DNA of 64,000 nucleotides from assembly GCF_001422485.1 (NCBI RefSeq), contig NZ_LMNF01000002.1:1-64000 (forward strand). The letters are read 5' to 3'. Origin of the DNA: Agreia sp. Leaf283. GTDB taxonomy: Bacteria; Actinomycetota; Actinomycetes; Actinomycetales; Microbacteriaceae. The translations under genes and the position numbers were made by a program. Below, in pieces: positions 45,217 through 53,720 of the stretch; position 1 is the stretch's first letter; each line of letters starts with the position of its first letter. The notes below the pieces were generated by a model. The model worked only from the letters and a program-made list of their open reading frames with translations, was not told where the DNA came from and did no database searches.

Positions 45217-45237
45217 ACGTTACCCCGATTGGTAACG
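45217..45237. promoter_or_regulatory. Inverted repeat over the DUF4190 promoter
   Basis: CGTTACC and GGTAACG (45218-45224 and 45231-45237) are exact inverted repeats with a 6-base spacer. The repeat overlaps the -10 TAACGT (minus strand, 45217-45222) of the DUF4190 gene and looks like a repressor operator. Confidence 0.5.
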
Positions 45238-45563
45238 AATCGGCATCGCCGCCGATCGCCTCCAGCGCGCCGATCGCGTCGGCTTCGAATGACCGCGACC
45301 CCCGTTCGAGGGACGTTTTGGGGTCGACATGCGTCGGATAGCTGTTACCGTTGACCCCGGTCCATTGACCCATCACCCCAAGACGCGCGTCCGCAGGCAT
45401 TGCCGCGGGTTCGTACGGTGAAGCCGTGACGAAGCGCTCTCATGATGGCTTCTGCCCGCGCTGCATTCCAGCGTCGAGAGCGGTTACGACAACCCGTCTG
45501 CGAGCACAGAACACCTCTGGCGACCGCATTTAACAGCCGCCGGACGTGACGGAGATTCTTCAC
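45238..45563. other. Intergenic region ahead of the glycine betaine transporter
   Basis: About 325 bases without a supported gene. It contains TTTTGGGGTC (45319-45328), another GTTACC (45347-45352), TTGACCCC (45352-45359) and CACCCCAAG (45374-45382), so GGGGTC can pair with GACCCC and TTGGGGT with ACCCCAA as alternative stems. This could be a structured leader or regulator sites for the transporter operon. I could not match it to a known riboswitch. Confidence 0.35.
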
Positions 45564-46853
45564 GTGACATCGACTATCCCGGCATTGAAGGCCGAAAACC
45601 TCTACAAGGCGTTCGGCCGCCGACCATCCGACATCGTCGACAGGCTCCGCGCCGGCAGCTCGAGGGCGGAGGTGTCCGCGCTCGGCACGGCCGCGGTGAT
45701 CGACGCATCGTTCGACGTGCAGCCCGGCGAGATCTTCGTGGTCATGGGCCTCTCCGGCTCGGGCAAGTCGACGCTGATCCGCATGCTGAACGGTCTGCTC
45801 GACGCGACCAGCGGCAGCGTGACGATCGGCGGGTCCTCGATCACGGGCGTGCCCAAGGCCAGGCTTCGCGAGATCCGCCGCCAGCGGGTCTCCATGGTCT
45901 TCCAGCACTTCGCGCTGCTGCCGCACCGCTCCGTGGTCGACAACATCGCCTACGGCCTCGAGATCCAGGGTGTCGGCAAAGCCGAACGGATGCGACGGGC
46001 CCGCGACATGGTCGCCACGGTCGGGCTCGACGGCTGGGCCGATTCGCTTCCCGGCGAGCTGTCGGGCGGAATGCAGCAGCGCGTCGGCCTCGCCCGCGCC
46101 CTCGCGGCAGACACCGATGTCCTGCTGATGGACGAGGCGTTCTCGGCGCTCGACCCGCTGATCCGCCGGGAGATGCAGGAGCAGCTCATCGAGCTGCAGC
46201 AGAAGCTCGGAAAGACGATCGTCTTCATCACCCACGACCTCAACGAGGCCATGTTCCTCGGAGACAGGATCGCCGTGATGCGCGACGGCCGCATCGTGCA
46301 GATCGGCACCCCCGAGGAGATCCTCACCGACCCGGCGAACGACTACGTCGCCCAGTTCGTGCAGGATGTCGACCGCGCCCGCGTGCTCACCGCCGCCAGC
46401 GTGATGGAGCAGGCCCGTGCCGTGCTTCCGCTGTCGGCCGGCCCCCGGGCCGCGCTGCGCATCATGCGAGACCTGCAGACCTCCGCGGTGTTCGTGACCC
46501 GACGCGACCGCACTCTGGCCGGCGTCGTTCGCGACCGCGACGTGCTCCGTCAGGTGAAATCGAATCAGAACGACCTCGAGGGCATCCTCCGGCACGAGGC
46601 CACCATCGTGCCCTCCGACGCACACCTCGTCGACCTCGTCGAGCCGTCGGTCGGCAGCGACCTGCCGATCGCGGTGGTCGGCGACGACGGTCGACTTCTC
46701 GGCGTCATTCCCCGGGTCACGCTGCTCGCAGCGCTCGGCAACGTGTCGACGAACACGGCGGATGTTCCGGTCCAGCTTCCGCCCACGACGCTCACGCTCG
46801 AGGTCATCGCAGAGACCCTCCGCGAGTCGACGACGGAAGGAGCCGTACGATGA
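45564..46853 (+). CDS. Glycine betaine/proline-type ABC transporter ATPase with CBS domains
   Basis: 429 residues from GTG 45564, which has GGAG 9-10 bases upstream; GTG 45546 is an alternative. Walker A GLSGSGKST near 63-71, Q-loop FQHFALLPHRSV, signature LSGGMQQRVGLARAL near 164-178 and Walker B LLMDEAFSALDP. Residues from about 290 are two CBS-type modules (LQTSAVFVTRRDRTLAGVV), as in ProV/OpuAA, where they sense osmotic state or nucleotides. It overlaps the permease gene by 4 bases. Osmoprotectant import is inferred from the three-gene set. Confidence 0.92.
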   Translation: MTSTIPALKAENLYKAFGRRPSDIVDRLRAGSSRAEVSALGTAAVIDASFDVQPGEIFVVMGLSGSGKSTLIRMLNGLLDATSGSVTIGGSSITGVPKARLREIRRQRVSMVFQHFALLPHRSVVDNIAYGLEIQGVGKAERMRRARDMVATVGLDGWADSLPGELSGGMQQRVGLARALAADTDVLLMDEAFSALDPLIRREMQEQLIELQQKLGKTIVFITHDLNEAMFLGDRIAVMRDGRIVQIGTPEEILTDPANDYVAQFVQDVDRARVLTAASVMEQARAVLPLSAGPRAALRIMRDLQTSAVFVTRRDRTLAGVVRDRDVLRQVKSNQNDLEGILRHEATIVPSDAHLVDLVEPSVGSDLPIAVVGDDGRLLGVIPRVTLLAALGNVSTNTADVPVQLPPTTLTLEVIAETLRESTTEGAVR

Positions 46854-47821
46854 CCGACTTCCGTCTCGACCTCGGAACCTGGGTAGCCGGTTTCATCTCC
46901 TTCGTCACCGACACCTTCGGCGGCGTCTTCGACGTCATTCGAGCGGTCTTCTTGGCCGCCTATGACGTGGTCGACCTGCTGCTCGCATCGCCGCCCTTCT
47001 GGGTGGTGATCGTCATCGCCGCGATTCTCGGCTATCTCGCCCGAGGATGGAAGTTCGCGCTCGGCACGGCAGTGGGCCTCCTTCTGATCGTGAGCGTCGA
47101 CCAGTGGGAGAACGCCATGGACACCCTGGCGCTCGTGCTCGTCGCGAGCGTGCTGGCGGTCCTCGTGAGCATCCCGCTCGGGATCTGGGCGGCGACGTCG
47201 TCGATCGCGTCGCGGATCATCCGGCCCGTGCTCGACTTCATGCAGACGATGCCCGCCTTCGTGTACCTCATTCCGGCGCTCATCCTCTTCCGCGTTGGCG
47301 TCGTTCCCGGAATCGTCGCCACGGTCATCTTCGCCCTGGCTCCCGGGGTCAGGTTGACCGAGCTCGGCATCCGGGGCGTCGACAAGGAGATCGTCGAGGC
47401 CGGACAGGCCTTCGGCGCGTCGCGCTGGCGGATCCTCCGGCAGATCCAGCTCCCGCTGGCACGCCCCACGATCATGGCCGGTGTCAACCAGGTGATCATG
47501 CTGTCGCTCTCGATGGTCGTCATCGCCGGAATGGTCGGCGCCGGGGGACTCGGCGCCCAGGTCGTCGCCAGCCTGAACCGCATCGATGTGGCGCTCGGAT
47601 TCGAGGCCGGCCTGTCGGTCGTGATCCTCGCGATCTACCTCGACCGCCTGACCGCCGCGCTCGGCACGGGCGAGACCGTGCTGGGCCGGATGCTCGGCGC
47701 CCGCGTCCTGCACCGCCGAGTGCCGACTGCAGAACCGAACCCGGAATCCGCATCACACAGTGATCCAGATCCCGTTGCCGCAACCGACGTGCCGAAGAAC
47801 TCCGACCGGGTCCCCGCCTGA
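46850..47821 (+). CDS. Glycine betaine/proline-type ABC transporter permease
   Basis: 323 residues, ATG overlapping the ATPase stop. ProW-like: an N-terminal amphipathic stretch, then about six or seven membrane helices with the EAA-type loop EAGQAFGASRWRILRQIQLP near 183-202 and LSLSMVVIAGMVGAGGLG. A polar tail of about 45 residues (PNPESASHSDPDP) ends the protein. It forms the channel for the adjacent ATPase and binding protein. Confidence 0.92.
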   Translation: MTDFRLDLGTWVAGFISFVTDTFGGVFDVIRAVFLAAYDVVDLLLASPPFWVVIVIAAILGYLARGWKFALGTAVGLLLIVSVDQWENAMDTLALVLVASVLAVLVSIPLGIWAATSSIASRIIRPVLDFMQTMPAFVYLIPALILFRVGVVPGIVATVIFALAPGVRLTELGIRGVDKEIVEAGQAFGASRWRILRQIQLPLARPTIMAGVNQVIMLSLSMVVIAGMVGAGGLGAQVVASLNRIDVALGFEAGLSVVILAIYLDRLTAALGTGETVLGRMLGARVLHRRVPTAEPNPESASHSDPDPVAATDVPKNSDRVPA

Positions 47822-47892
47822 CCGGCACACGGCCCCGCAGACCTTTTCACCCGACGGGCCGCCCCAGCCGGCAGCCCAGAACAGGAACACCA

Positions 47893-48795
47893 ATGAAGAA
47901 CAGCACTCGCCTTCTCTCCCTTCTCGCCCTCTCGACCGCGGGCGTGCTCGCGTTCGGCGGCTGCGCCGCCACCGAGGCGGAGGTCGTCGGAGACGGCAAC
48001 GCCGACCAGAAGAAGCTGAACCTCGCCGTGTTCAACGGCTGGGACGAGGGCATCGCCGCGTCTGAACTCTGGAAGGCGATCCTCGACGAGAAGGGGTACG
48101 ACGTCGAACTCGAGTACGCCGACGTCGCGCCCGTCTTCTCCGGCCTCTCGACCGGCGACTACGACCTCACGCTCGACGTCTGGCTGCCCGACACCCACGC
48201 GTCGTACCTCGACGAGTACGGCGACGACATCGTCGACATCGGCGCCTGGAACGAGGAGTCGAAGCTCACCATCGCCGTGAACGAGGACGCCCCCATCGAC
48301 TCGCTCGCCGAGCTGGCCGACAATGCCGACCTGTTCGACAACCGCATCGTCGGCATCGAACCGGGCGCCGGCCTCACGAAGGCGACGACCGAACGGGTCA
48401 TTCCGGGCTACGGCCTCGAGGACATGGAGTACGTCACGTCGTCGACCGCGGCCATGCTGACCGAACTCACGAGCGCCACCGACGCGGGCGAGAACATCGT
48501 CGTGACCCTGTGGGAGCCGCACTGGGCCTACACCGATCTGCCCATCAAGAACCTCGAAGACCCCGAGGGAACGCTCGACTCCGTCGAGAGCCTGCACGCG
48601 TTCGCCAAGACCGACTTCGAGAAGGACTTCCCGCAGGCCGCCGAGTGGATCGGCGACTACGAGATGGACCTGGAGCAGCTGTACTCGCTCGAGAAGGCCA
48701 TGTTCGTCGACTACGACGGCCAGGACTTCGGCCCCGTCGTCGAGAAGTGGATCTCCGAGAACCGCGACTACGTGGACTCGCTGACCGCCGAATAG
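47893..48795 (+). CDS. Glycine betaine/proline-type substrate-binding lipoprotein
   Basis: 300 residues. The lipoprotein signal LLALSTAGVLAFGGCAAT puts the lipidated Cys at residue 24. The OpuAC/ProX fold is seen in LNLAVFNGWDEGIAASELWK, YDLTLDVWLPDTHASYLDEYG and VVTLWEPHWAYTDLPIKNLE; the Trp residues in these segments are of the kind that form the aromatic cage for quaternary ammonium ligands. It follows the permease by 71 bases and is closed by a hairpin terminator. Confidence 0.92.
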   Translation: MKNSTRLLSLLALSTAGVLAFGGCAATEAEVVGDGNADQKKLNLAVFNGWDEGIAASELWKAILDEKGYDVELEYADVAPVFSGLSTGDYDLTLDVWLPDTHASYLDEYGDDIVDIGAWNEESKLTIAVNEDAPIDSLAELADNADLFDNRIVGIEPGAGLTKATTERVIPGYGLEDMEYVTSSTAAMLTELTSATDAGENIVVTLWEPHWAYTDLPIKNLEDPEGTLDSVESLHAFAKTDFEKDFPQAAEWIGDYEMDLEQLYSLEKAMFVDYDGQDFGPVVEKWISENRDYVDSLTAE

Positions 48796-48811
48796 AAGAA
48801 ACGAGCACATC

Positions 48812-48841
48812 GGGGCGGCGTCGGGGGCGTGACGCCGCCCC
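48812..48841 (+). terminator. Terminator of the osmoprotectant transporter operon
   Basis: Perfect 11-base arms GGGGCGGCGTC and GACGCCGCCCC with an 8-base loop, 16 bases after the binding-protein stop. There is no T run, as is common in high-GC actinobacteria. Confidence 0.75.
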
Positions 48842-48852
48842 TCAAGCGCGGG

Positions 48853-48858
48853 TAGCCT
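48853..48858 (+). promoter_or_regulatory. Candidate -10 element of the ligD-type polymerase gene
   Basis: TAGCCT ends 6 bases before ATG 48865; no ribosome binding site is present. Confidence 0.45.
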
Positions 48859-48864
48859 GCCCCT

Positions 48865-49887
48865 ATGGCGAGCGAAGCGGCACACATCACGGTTCCCGGA
48901 CCCCATGGCGATCGAGAGGTGCGCATCTCTTCTCCGTCGCGTGTCCTCTGGCCCGAGGCGGGCATCACGAAGCTCGACCTCGCACGCTATCTCGTGACGG
49001 TGGGCGAGCCGTTCATCGAGGCCAACGGCGACCGGCCGGTGTCGCTGCAGCGATTCTCCGGAGGTATCGACGGCGAGCAGTTCTTCTCGAAGAACCCGCC
49101 GAAGGGGACTCCCGACTACGTGCGCAGCGAGATGGTCGTCTACCCGAGCGGCCGAACGCATCCGCAGCTCGTGCTCGACGAACCGGCCGCCGCCGTCTGG
49201 GCCGCGCAGATGAACACCATCGTGTTCCACCCGTGGGCCTCGCGCGCGGAACGCAGCGACTATCCCGACCAGCTGCGCATCGACCTCGACCCGCAGCCCG
49301 GCACCGACTTCGACGACGCCAAGCCCGTCGCCGTCGAGTTGCGCGCGGTCCTCGCCGAGGCCGGGTTGGATGCCTTCATCAAGACCTCGGGAAACCGCGG
49401 GCTGCACGTCTTCGCACCCATACGGCCGGAGTGGGAGTTCCTCGAGGTCAGGCACGCGGTGATCGCCGCGGCCCGCGAACTCGAACGCCGGATGCCTGAG
49501 GCCGTCACCACGCACTGGTGGAAGGAGGAGCGCGGCGAACGCATCTTCGTCGACTACAACCAGGCCAACCGCGACCGCACGATGGCCGGTGCCTACAGTC
49601 CGCGAGCGCTCGCCCACGCTCCCGTGTCGTGCCCGATCGAGTGGAGCGAGCTCGATCGTGCCGACCCGGCGGAGTTCACGATCCTCACCGTTCCGGAGCG
49701 ACTGTCGACCACGGGCGACCCCTGGGCGGCGATGGGTGAGAAGCCCGCGTCGATCGACGTGCTTCTCGAGTGGTGGGCTCGAGACGTCGAGAACGGCCTC
49801 GGCGAGCTTCCCTTCCCCCCGGACTACCCGAAGATGCCGGGCGAGCCGCCGCGGGTGCAGCCGAGTCGGGCGAAGAAGCCGTCCTGA
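48865..49887 (+). CDS. LigD-type DNA polymerase/primase domain protein (NHEJ)
   Basis: 340 residues, the size of a stand-alone LigD polymerase domain of the archaeo-eukaryotic primase type. Catalytic Asp140 and Asp142 lie in RIDLDPQPG, the SGNRGLHVF nucleotide-binding motif near 172-180 and the third Asp near 230 in FVDYNQANRDRT. It fills gaps with ribonucleotides during end joining. The ligase and nuclease modules are not fused; an ATP-dependent ligase is encoded 1.8 kb away on the opposite strand. No Ku gene is in the window. Confidence 0.92.
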   Translation: MASEAAHITVPGPHGDREVRISSPSRVLWPEAGITKLDLARYLVTVGEPFIEANGDRPVSLQRFSGGIDGEQFFSKNPPKGTPDYVRSEMVVYPSGRTHPQLVLDEPAAAVWAAQMNTIVFHPWASRAERSDYPDQLRIDLDPQPGTDFDDAKPVAVELRAVLAEAGLDAFIKTSGNRGLHVFAPIRPEWEFLEVRHAVIAAARELERRMPEAVTTHWWKEERGERIFVDYNQANRDRTMAGAYSPRALAHAPVSCPIEWSELDRADPAEFTILTVPERLSTTGDPWAAMGEKPASIDVLLEWWARDVENGLGELPFPPDYPKMPGEPPRVQPSRAKKPS

Positions 49888-49948
49888 TCCGGCTGTGACG
49901 CGCATCCTGCGTGTTTCGTCGGTGTAAAGAATGAGTAACGGTCCCGTA

Positions 49949-50011
49949 CCCCCTCTTGGGGGCACGTTGCTGTCTCCCTAGGCTGGCGAAACCGGCCCGC
50001 AGCCGCGGGCC
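49949..50011 (+). promoter_or_regulatory. Leader of the M28 peptidase gene
   Basis: A small CCCCC/GGGGG hairpin (49949-49962) is followed by TAGGCT (49978-49983), a possible -10, and by a second hairpin GGCCCGC/GCGGGCC (49994-50011) in the presumed 5' untranslated region. Confidence 0.4.
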
Positions 50012-50029
50012 ACATCATCAGGGGGACCC

Positions 50030-51676
50030 TTGCAGAAGAAACAACGACGTTCACGTTCCGCCCTCGCCGCGATCGGCGCCACCGCTCTCGCGGGGGCCAT
50101 GGTCTGGGGTGGCGCGACATCCGCATCGGCCGTGGACCAGGACGCATTCGCCGATTCCGTCACCGTCGACGCGATCATGGAGCGGCTCGCCGACCTGCAG
50201 GCCATTGCGGATGCTCCGGGCAACGGTGGCAACAGGGCCGCCGGCAGTCCGGGGTACGAGGCGAGTGGCCAGTACGTCGAGGCCGTGCTCGCCGAGGCGG
50301 GCTACATCACCTCGCGACAGGTCTTCGAGGCCACGACCCAGACGATCCAGTCGCAGTCGGTCACGGTGGGTGGCGAGACCCTCACGCCGGAACAGGCCAT
50401 TCCCATGGAGTACACGCCCGGCACCGCGCCCATCACCTTCGATGCGATCCTGCCCACCGTGAACACCGGCTGCACCGACGACGACTGGGCCGGAGTCGAC
50501 GCGACAGACCGCATCGCCGTCGTCAGCCGCGGCGTGTGCTCGTTCACCGAGAAGTCCCTGGCCGCCGCCGCCGCGGGCGCTCGCGCCCTCCTCGTGTACA
50601 ACTCGGAGCCGGGCCCGCTGAACGGTACTTTCGGCGAGGTCGTCGACGGCACCGTGCCGTCGTTCGGCATCGAGGCAGACCGAGGCGCCGCGCTCGTCAC
50701 CGCGATCGGCGCGGGCGCCGTCTCGATCTCCGTCGCTCTCGAGCAGACGACCGAGACGATCTCGACGTTCAACGTGATCGCAGAGACCGCGACAGGGCGT
50801 GCCGACAACGTCGTGATGCTCGGCTCGCACCTCGACAGCGTGCCGGAGGGTCCGGGCATCAACGACAACGGAAGCGGCTCCGCGACCCTGCTCGAGGTCG
50901 CCGTGCAACTCGCCAAGCAGGGCGAGCTGAACAACAAGGTGCGCTTCGCCTGGTGGGGGGCCGAGGAGCTCGGTCTCGTCGGGTCCACGCACTACGTGGA
51001 CGACCTGGTGGCGAATGACCCCGCCGCCCTCGATCGAATCGCCACCTACCTCAACTTCGACATGGTCGGCTCTCCGAACTACATCATCGGAACGTACGAC
51101 GCCGACGAATCGAGTGTGGAGGCCGGCGCCGAGATCCCGCCGGGATCGATCGAGACCGAGGACGTGTTCGAGAACTACTTCACGTCGATCGGCCAGCCGT
51201 TCGTGGGCACCTCGTTCGACGGACGCAGCGACTACCAGGCGTTCATCGACAACGGCATCCCGGCCTCGGGCCTGTTCACCGGCGCCGACGACGTGAAGAC
51301 CGAAGCGGAGGCGGCCCTGTTCGGCGGCATCGTCGGAGAGACCCACGACCAGAACTACCACCAGGCCGGCGACAACCTCGAGAACATCAACGAGGAGGCC
51401 CTCGGCATCATGTCGAAGGCCATCGCATTCGCCACGGCGTCGCTCGCGAACGACACCGTGCTGATCAACGGGGTGGCCGCGCCGAATCCGGTCGAGGTGG
51501 CTCCGGCCGCTCCGGCAGCGCCGGCACCCGCCGCGCCTCAGCCTGCTCTCGCCGCCACGGGTTCGGCCGAAGCGGTTCCGCTGCTCGCGGTCTCGTCGCT
51601 CACCCTGCTCGTCGGGGCCACGATGATCGGGCTCCGCGCCCGTCGTCGCTACTCGAGCACGGCCCCGAAGTCGTAG
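50030..51676 (+). CDS. Secreted M28 aminopeptidase with PA domain and LAATG sorting signal
   Basis: 548 residues from a TTG with AGGGGGA upstream. Signal peptide about 1-34 (ending TSASA). A protease-associated insert near 140-235 is followed by the zinc peptidase domain with GSHLDSVPEGPGINDNGSGS near 263-282 and WWGAEELGLVG near 308, where the His, Asp and Glu ligands are seen. After an Ala/Pro linker the C-terminus has LAATG (507-511), a hydrophobic helix and RARRR, a sortase signal of the LAxTG type used by class E sortases. It likely trims peptides at the cell wall. Confidence 0.92.
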   Translation: MQKKQRRSRSALAAIGATALAGAMVWGGATSASAVDQDAFADSVTVDAIMERLADLQAIADAPGNGGNRAAGSPGYEASGQYVEAVLAEAGYITSRQVFEATTQTIQSQSVTVGGETLTPEQAIPMEYTPGTAPITFDAILPTVNTGCTDDDWAGVDATDRIAVVSRGVCSFTEKSLAAAAAGARALLVYNSEPGPLNGTFGEVVDGTVPSFGIEADRGAALVTAIGAGAVSISVALEQTTETISTFNVIAETATGRADNVVMLGSHLDSVPEGPGINDNGSGSATLLEVAVQLAKQGELNNKVRFAWWGAEELGLVGSTHYVDDLVANDPAALDRIATYLNFDMVGSPNYIIGTYDADESSVEAGAEIPPGSIETEDVFENYFTSIGQPFVGTSFDGRSDYQAFIDNGIPASGLFTGADDVKTEAEAALFGGIVGETHDQNYHQAGDNLENINEEALGIMSKAIAFATASLANDTVLINGVAAPNPVEVAPAAPAAPAPAAPQPALAATGSAEAVPLLAVSSLTLLVGATMIGLRARRRYSSTAPKS

Positions 51677-52701
51677 GCGACGGGGGTCTCGAGCTGGTCG
51701 AACGTGCACGAGCGTGCCTCGCGGTCGGGCCGCCAGCGGTCGAACTGCACCGTGTGGCGGAACCGCGATCCTTCCATCTGGTCGTAGCGCACCTCGGCGA
51801 CGATGGTCGGCTCGAGGCGCACGAATGACACGTCCTTGCCCGAGGAGAAGCGGCTTCGTTCTCCTTCACCGGTGACGACGGCGCCCTCGGAGTCGCGCAT
51901 CACGGCGGGCTCGAGCTCGGAGACGAGCTCGAGCCGTCGTGCTGCGGTGAACGCCGAGGCGCCGCCGACGCTTCGCAGCTCGCCCGAGTCGTCGTAGAGG
52001 CCGAGCAGCAGGGAACCGACGCCCTCGCCGCGCGTGTGCACGCGGTAGCCGATGACGACCACGTCGGCGGATCGGTGATGCTTCACCTTGAGCATCACGC
52101 GCTTGCCGGGGGAGTACGGCGCGGCGAGGGGCTTGGCGACCACTCCGTCGAGCCCGGCGCCTTCGAACTCCACGAGCCAGCGCCTGGCGGTGTCGGCGTC
52201 CTGCGTCAGCCGGCTCAGGTGAAGGGGAGCGACGGCCGAGCCGAGCAGCTCGGCCAGCGAACTCCGCCGCTCGGAGAACGGCTGCTCCATCAGAGAGCGA
52301 CCGTCTCTCTCCAGCAGATCGAAGGCGATGAAGCTCACCGGTGTCTCCTGCGACAGGGTCTGGATGCGACTGGCGGCCGGGTGGATCCGTTGCGAGAGCG
52401 CGTCCCAGTCCAGCCGCTCACCGCCCGGGGCGCCGCGCCGCAGCACGATCTCCCCGTCGATGACGCACGCCCCCTCGAGCTGTGAGAGGAAGGCATCCAC
52501 CAGCTCGGGAAAGTACCGGGTGAGAGGCTTCGACCCGCGACTCGTGATCTCGAGCGACTCCCCGTCGTACGAGACGATTCCGCGGAAGCCGTCCCACTTG
52601 GGCTCGTAGCCGAGCCCGCCGGCAACGCTGTCCTGGTCGGGAAGCTCGGGAACGGACTTCGCCAGCATGGGTGCGGGGCCGGGCACGGAAGAAGATGACA
52701 T
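51649..52701 (-). CDS. ligC: ATP-dependent DNA ligase (LigC type)
   Basis: 350 residues. Adenylation domain with the nucleotide-accepting lysine Lys35 in EPKWDGFRG, then VIDGEIVLRR, FIAFDLLERDG, LDGVVAKPLAAPYSPGKR and LKVKHHRSADVV, followed by an OB-fold C-terminal domain. The size and lack of extra domains match mycobacterial LigC, a backup NHEJ or base-excision ligase. It overlaps the convergent peptidase gene by 28 bases. A CAGGAT hexamer lies 6 bases before its ATG. Confidence 0.92.
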   Translation of the reverse strand: MSSSSVPGPAPMLAKSVPELPDQDSVAGGLGYEPKWDGFRGIVSYDGESLEITSRGSKPLTRYFPELVDAFLSQLEGACVIDGEIVLRRGAPGGERLDWDALSQRIHPAASRIQTLSQETPVSFIAFDLLERDGRSLMEQPFSERRSSLAELLGSAVAPLHLSRLTQDADTARRWLVEFEGAGLDGVVAKPLAAPYSPGKRVMLKVKHHRSADVVVIGYRVHTRGEGVGSLLLGLYDDSGELRSVGGASAFTAARRLELVSELEPAVMRDSEGAVVTGEGERSRFSSGKDVSFVRLEPTIVAEVRYDQMEGSRFRHTVQFDRWRPDREARSCTFDQLETPVAYDFGAVLE

Positions 52702-52787
52702 GAGCCGATCCTGCTCCGTCGGCGTCGCGACGCCAACCCCCTTGTCTCAGGCGACGGCAACCCCCTGACCGGATCTCCGCGTCTGTC

Positions 52788-52793
52788 TAGCAT
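52788..52793 (+). promoter_or_regulatory. Candidate -10 element of the gene at 52800
   Basis: TAGCAT ends 6 bases before ATG 52800, again the leaderless pattern. Confidence 0.5.
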
Positions 52794-52799
52794 GGGGCC

Positions 52800-53243
52800 A
52801 TGACGGAACACGATGGACCGGACGCGGCGCACCTGCGTCCCGAGCACCTGGACGACGCGACGGTCGAGGCACTGGGAAAGCTCTCGGAGGCGCTCGAGAT
52901 CGTGGAGCAGGCCCGCGGCGAGCTGTATGCGTTTCATCGCCTCACAGGCATGGGCGACCTCGCCCTGGGTGAGGCCGTGGAGCTGCTCAGGGGCGCCGGG
53001 CACGACGAGATGGCCTCCCGCATCGACTCCGAGCTGGTCGGCCGGAATGTCATCGAGGGCCGCTGGACATTCCAGATCGTCGAAGACTATGACGACGGCT
53101 ACTACGCGGCGTTCCGCGACGCCGAGGCATCAGCGCGGTCGGAACTGGCCGGCGGGCGCCGTCATCTCTTCGAGGCGGAGATGAAAGAGGATCGGCGCAC
53201 CCGGGGCAGGCGTCACCACGAGGCGCTGCCGCCGGGCGACTGA
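52800..53243 (+). CDS. Conserved actinobacterial hypothetical protein
   Basis: 147 residues, soluble and mostly helical. Notable segments are LSEALEIVEQARGELYAFHRLTG near 30-52, GRNVIEGRWTFQIVEDYDDGYY near 82-103 and a basic tail RRTRGRRHHEAL. No enzyme motif is recognised. Similar short proteins with a WTFQIVEDYDDGYY-like core are familiar from Micrococcales genomes, but the function is unknown. It is convergent with a small acidic gene. Confidence 0.72.
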   Translation: MTEHDGPDAAHLRPEHLDDATVEALGKLSEALEIVEQARGELYAFHRLTGMGDLALGEAVELLRGAGHDEMASRIDSELVGRNVIEGRWTFQIVEDYDDGYYAAFRDAEASARSELAGGRRHLFEAEMKEDRRTRGRRHHEALPPGD

Positions 53244-53244
53244 G

Positions 53245-53421
53245 CTAGTTCTCGAGGTCTTCCTCGTCGGCCAGCGCGAAATCCTCGATCTCGTCGCCCT
53301 CGGCGGTGACGGATGCGTCGGCCGTGCCCTCATCGAGGGTTCCCGTGCCGTCGGGGTACCCGGCCGCGTCGGGGTACTCGTCGCCTTTGCCGGGGCGTGC
53401 TGCGGAATCGTCGTGTGACAT
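53245..53421 (-). CDS. Small acidic protein of unknown function
   Basis: 58 residues, ATG preceded by the strong ribosome binding site AAGGAGAG. The sequence is Asp/Glu/Gly-rich with two GYPD/EYPDA-like repeats and an acidic tail ending DEEDLEN; predicted to be disordered. Its stop is 2 bases from the end of the convergent hypothetical gene. The good ribosome binding site and codon pattern support it as real despite its size. Confidence 0.6.
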   Translation of the reverse strand: MSHDDSAARPGKGDEYPDAAGYPDGTGTLDEGTADASVTAEGDEIEDFALADEEDLEN

Positions 53422-53720
53422 CGATGCTCTCCTTCGTCTGCATGATCAGGATGACACGGCGGGCTCGTCGACGACAGGCCGACTTCGCCCGGCTGTGCAC
53501 GGGGTGCACAGGGGTTTAACCGTGAAATCTCAGGAGTACTGCGCATACTTGCCGCTTCGCCCGCGCGCTGATACAGGCCCGGGCGCACCCGACACCGATT
53601 CGTCACGCCACGAGACCTCGCCCCGCTTACCCGGTTGCGTCCCACGGTCTCGTCCCCTCCGGACAGACAGAGCACCACGGGGAAAGCGAGCGCCCTGGCA
53701 CGGCCGCGCCCGCATTCGGC
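53422..53720. other. Intergenic region upstream of the transglycosylase-like gene
   Basis: About 300 bases with no supported gene. A direct repeat TGCACGGGG TGCACAGGGG (around 53494-53514) precedes GTTTAACC. I see no clear promoter hexamers and no match to the c-di-AMP (ydaO) riboswitch that often precedes cell-wall hydrolase genes in actinobacteria. Confidence 0.3.

Noticed and set aside
47635-49965. A 776-residue minus-strand frame opposite the binding protein and LigD-type gene
   Set aside because: It is antisense to two well-supported genes, has no recognisable domain and shows shadow composition (Val/Gly/Arg-rich).
53422-53720. c-di-AMP (ydaO) riboswitch ahead of the transglycosylase-like gene
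   Set aside because: Such riboswitches are common before actinobacterial wall hydrolases, but I could not find the conserved core segments here.
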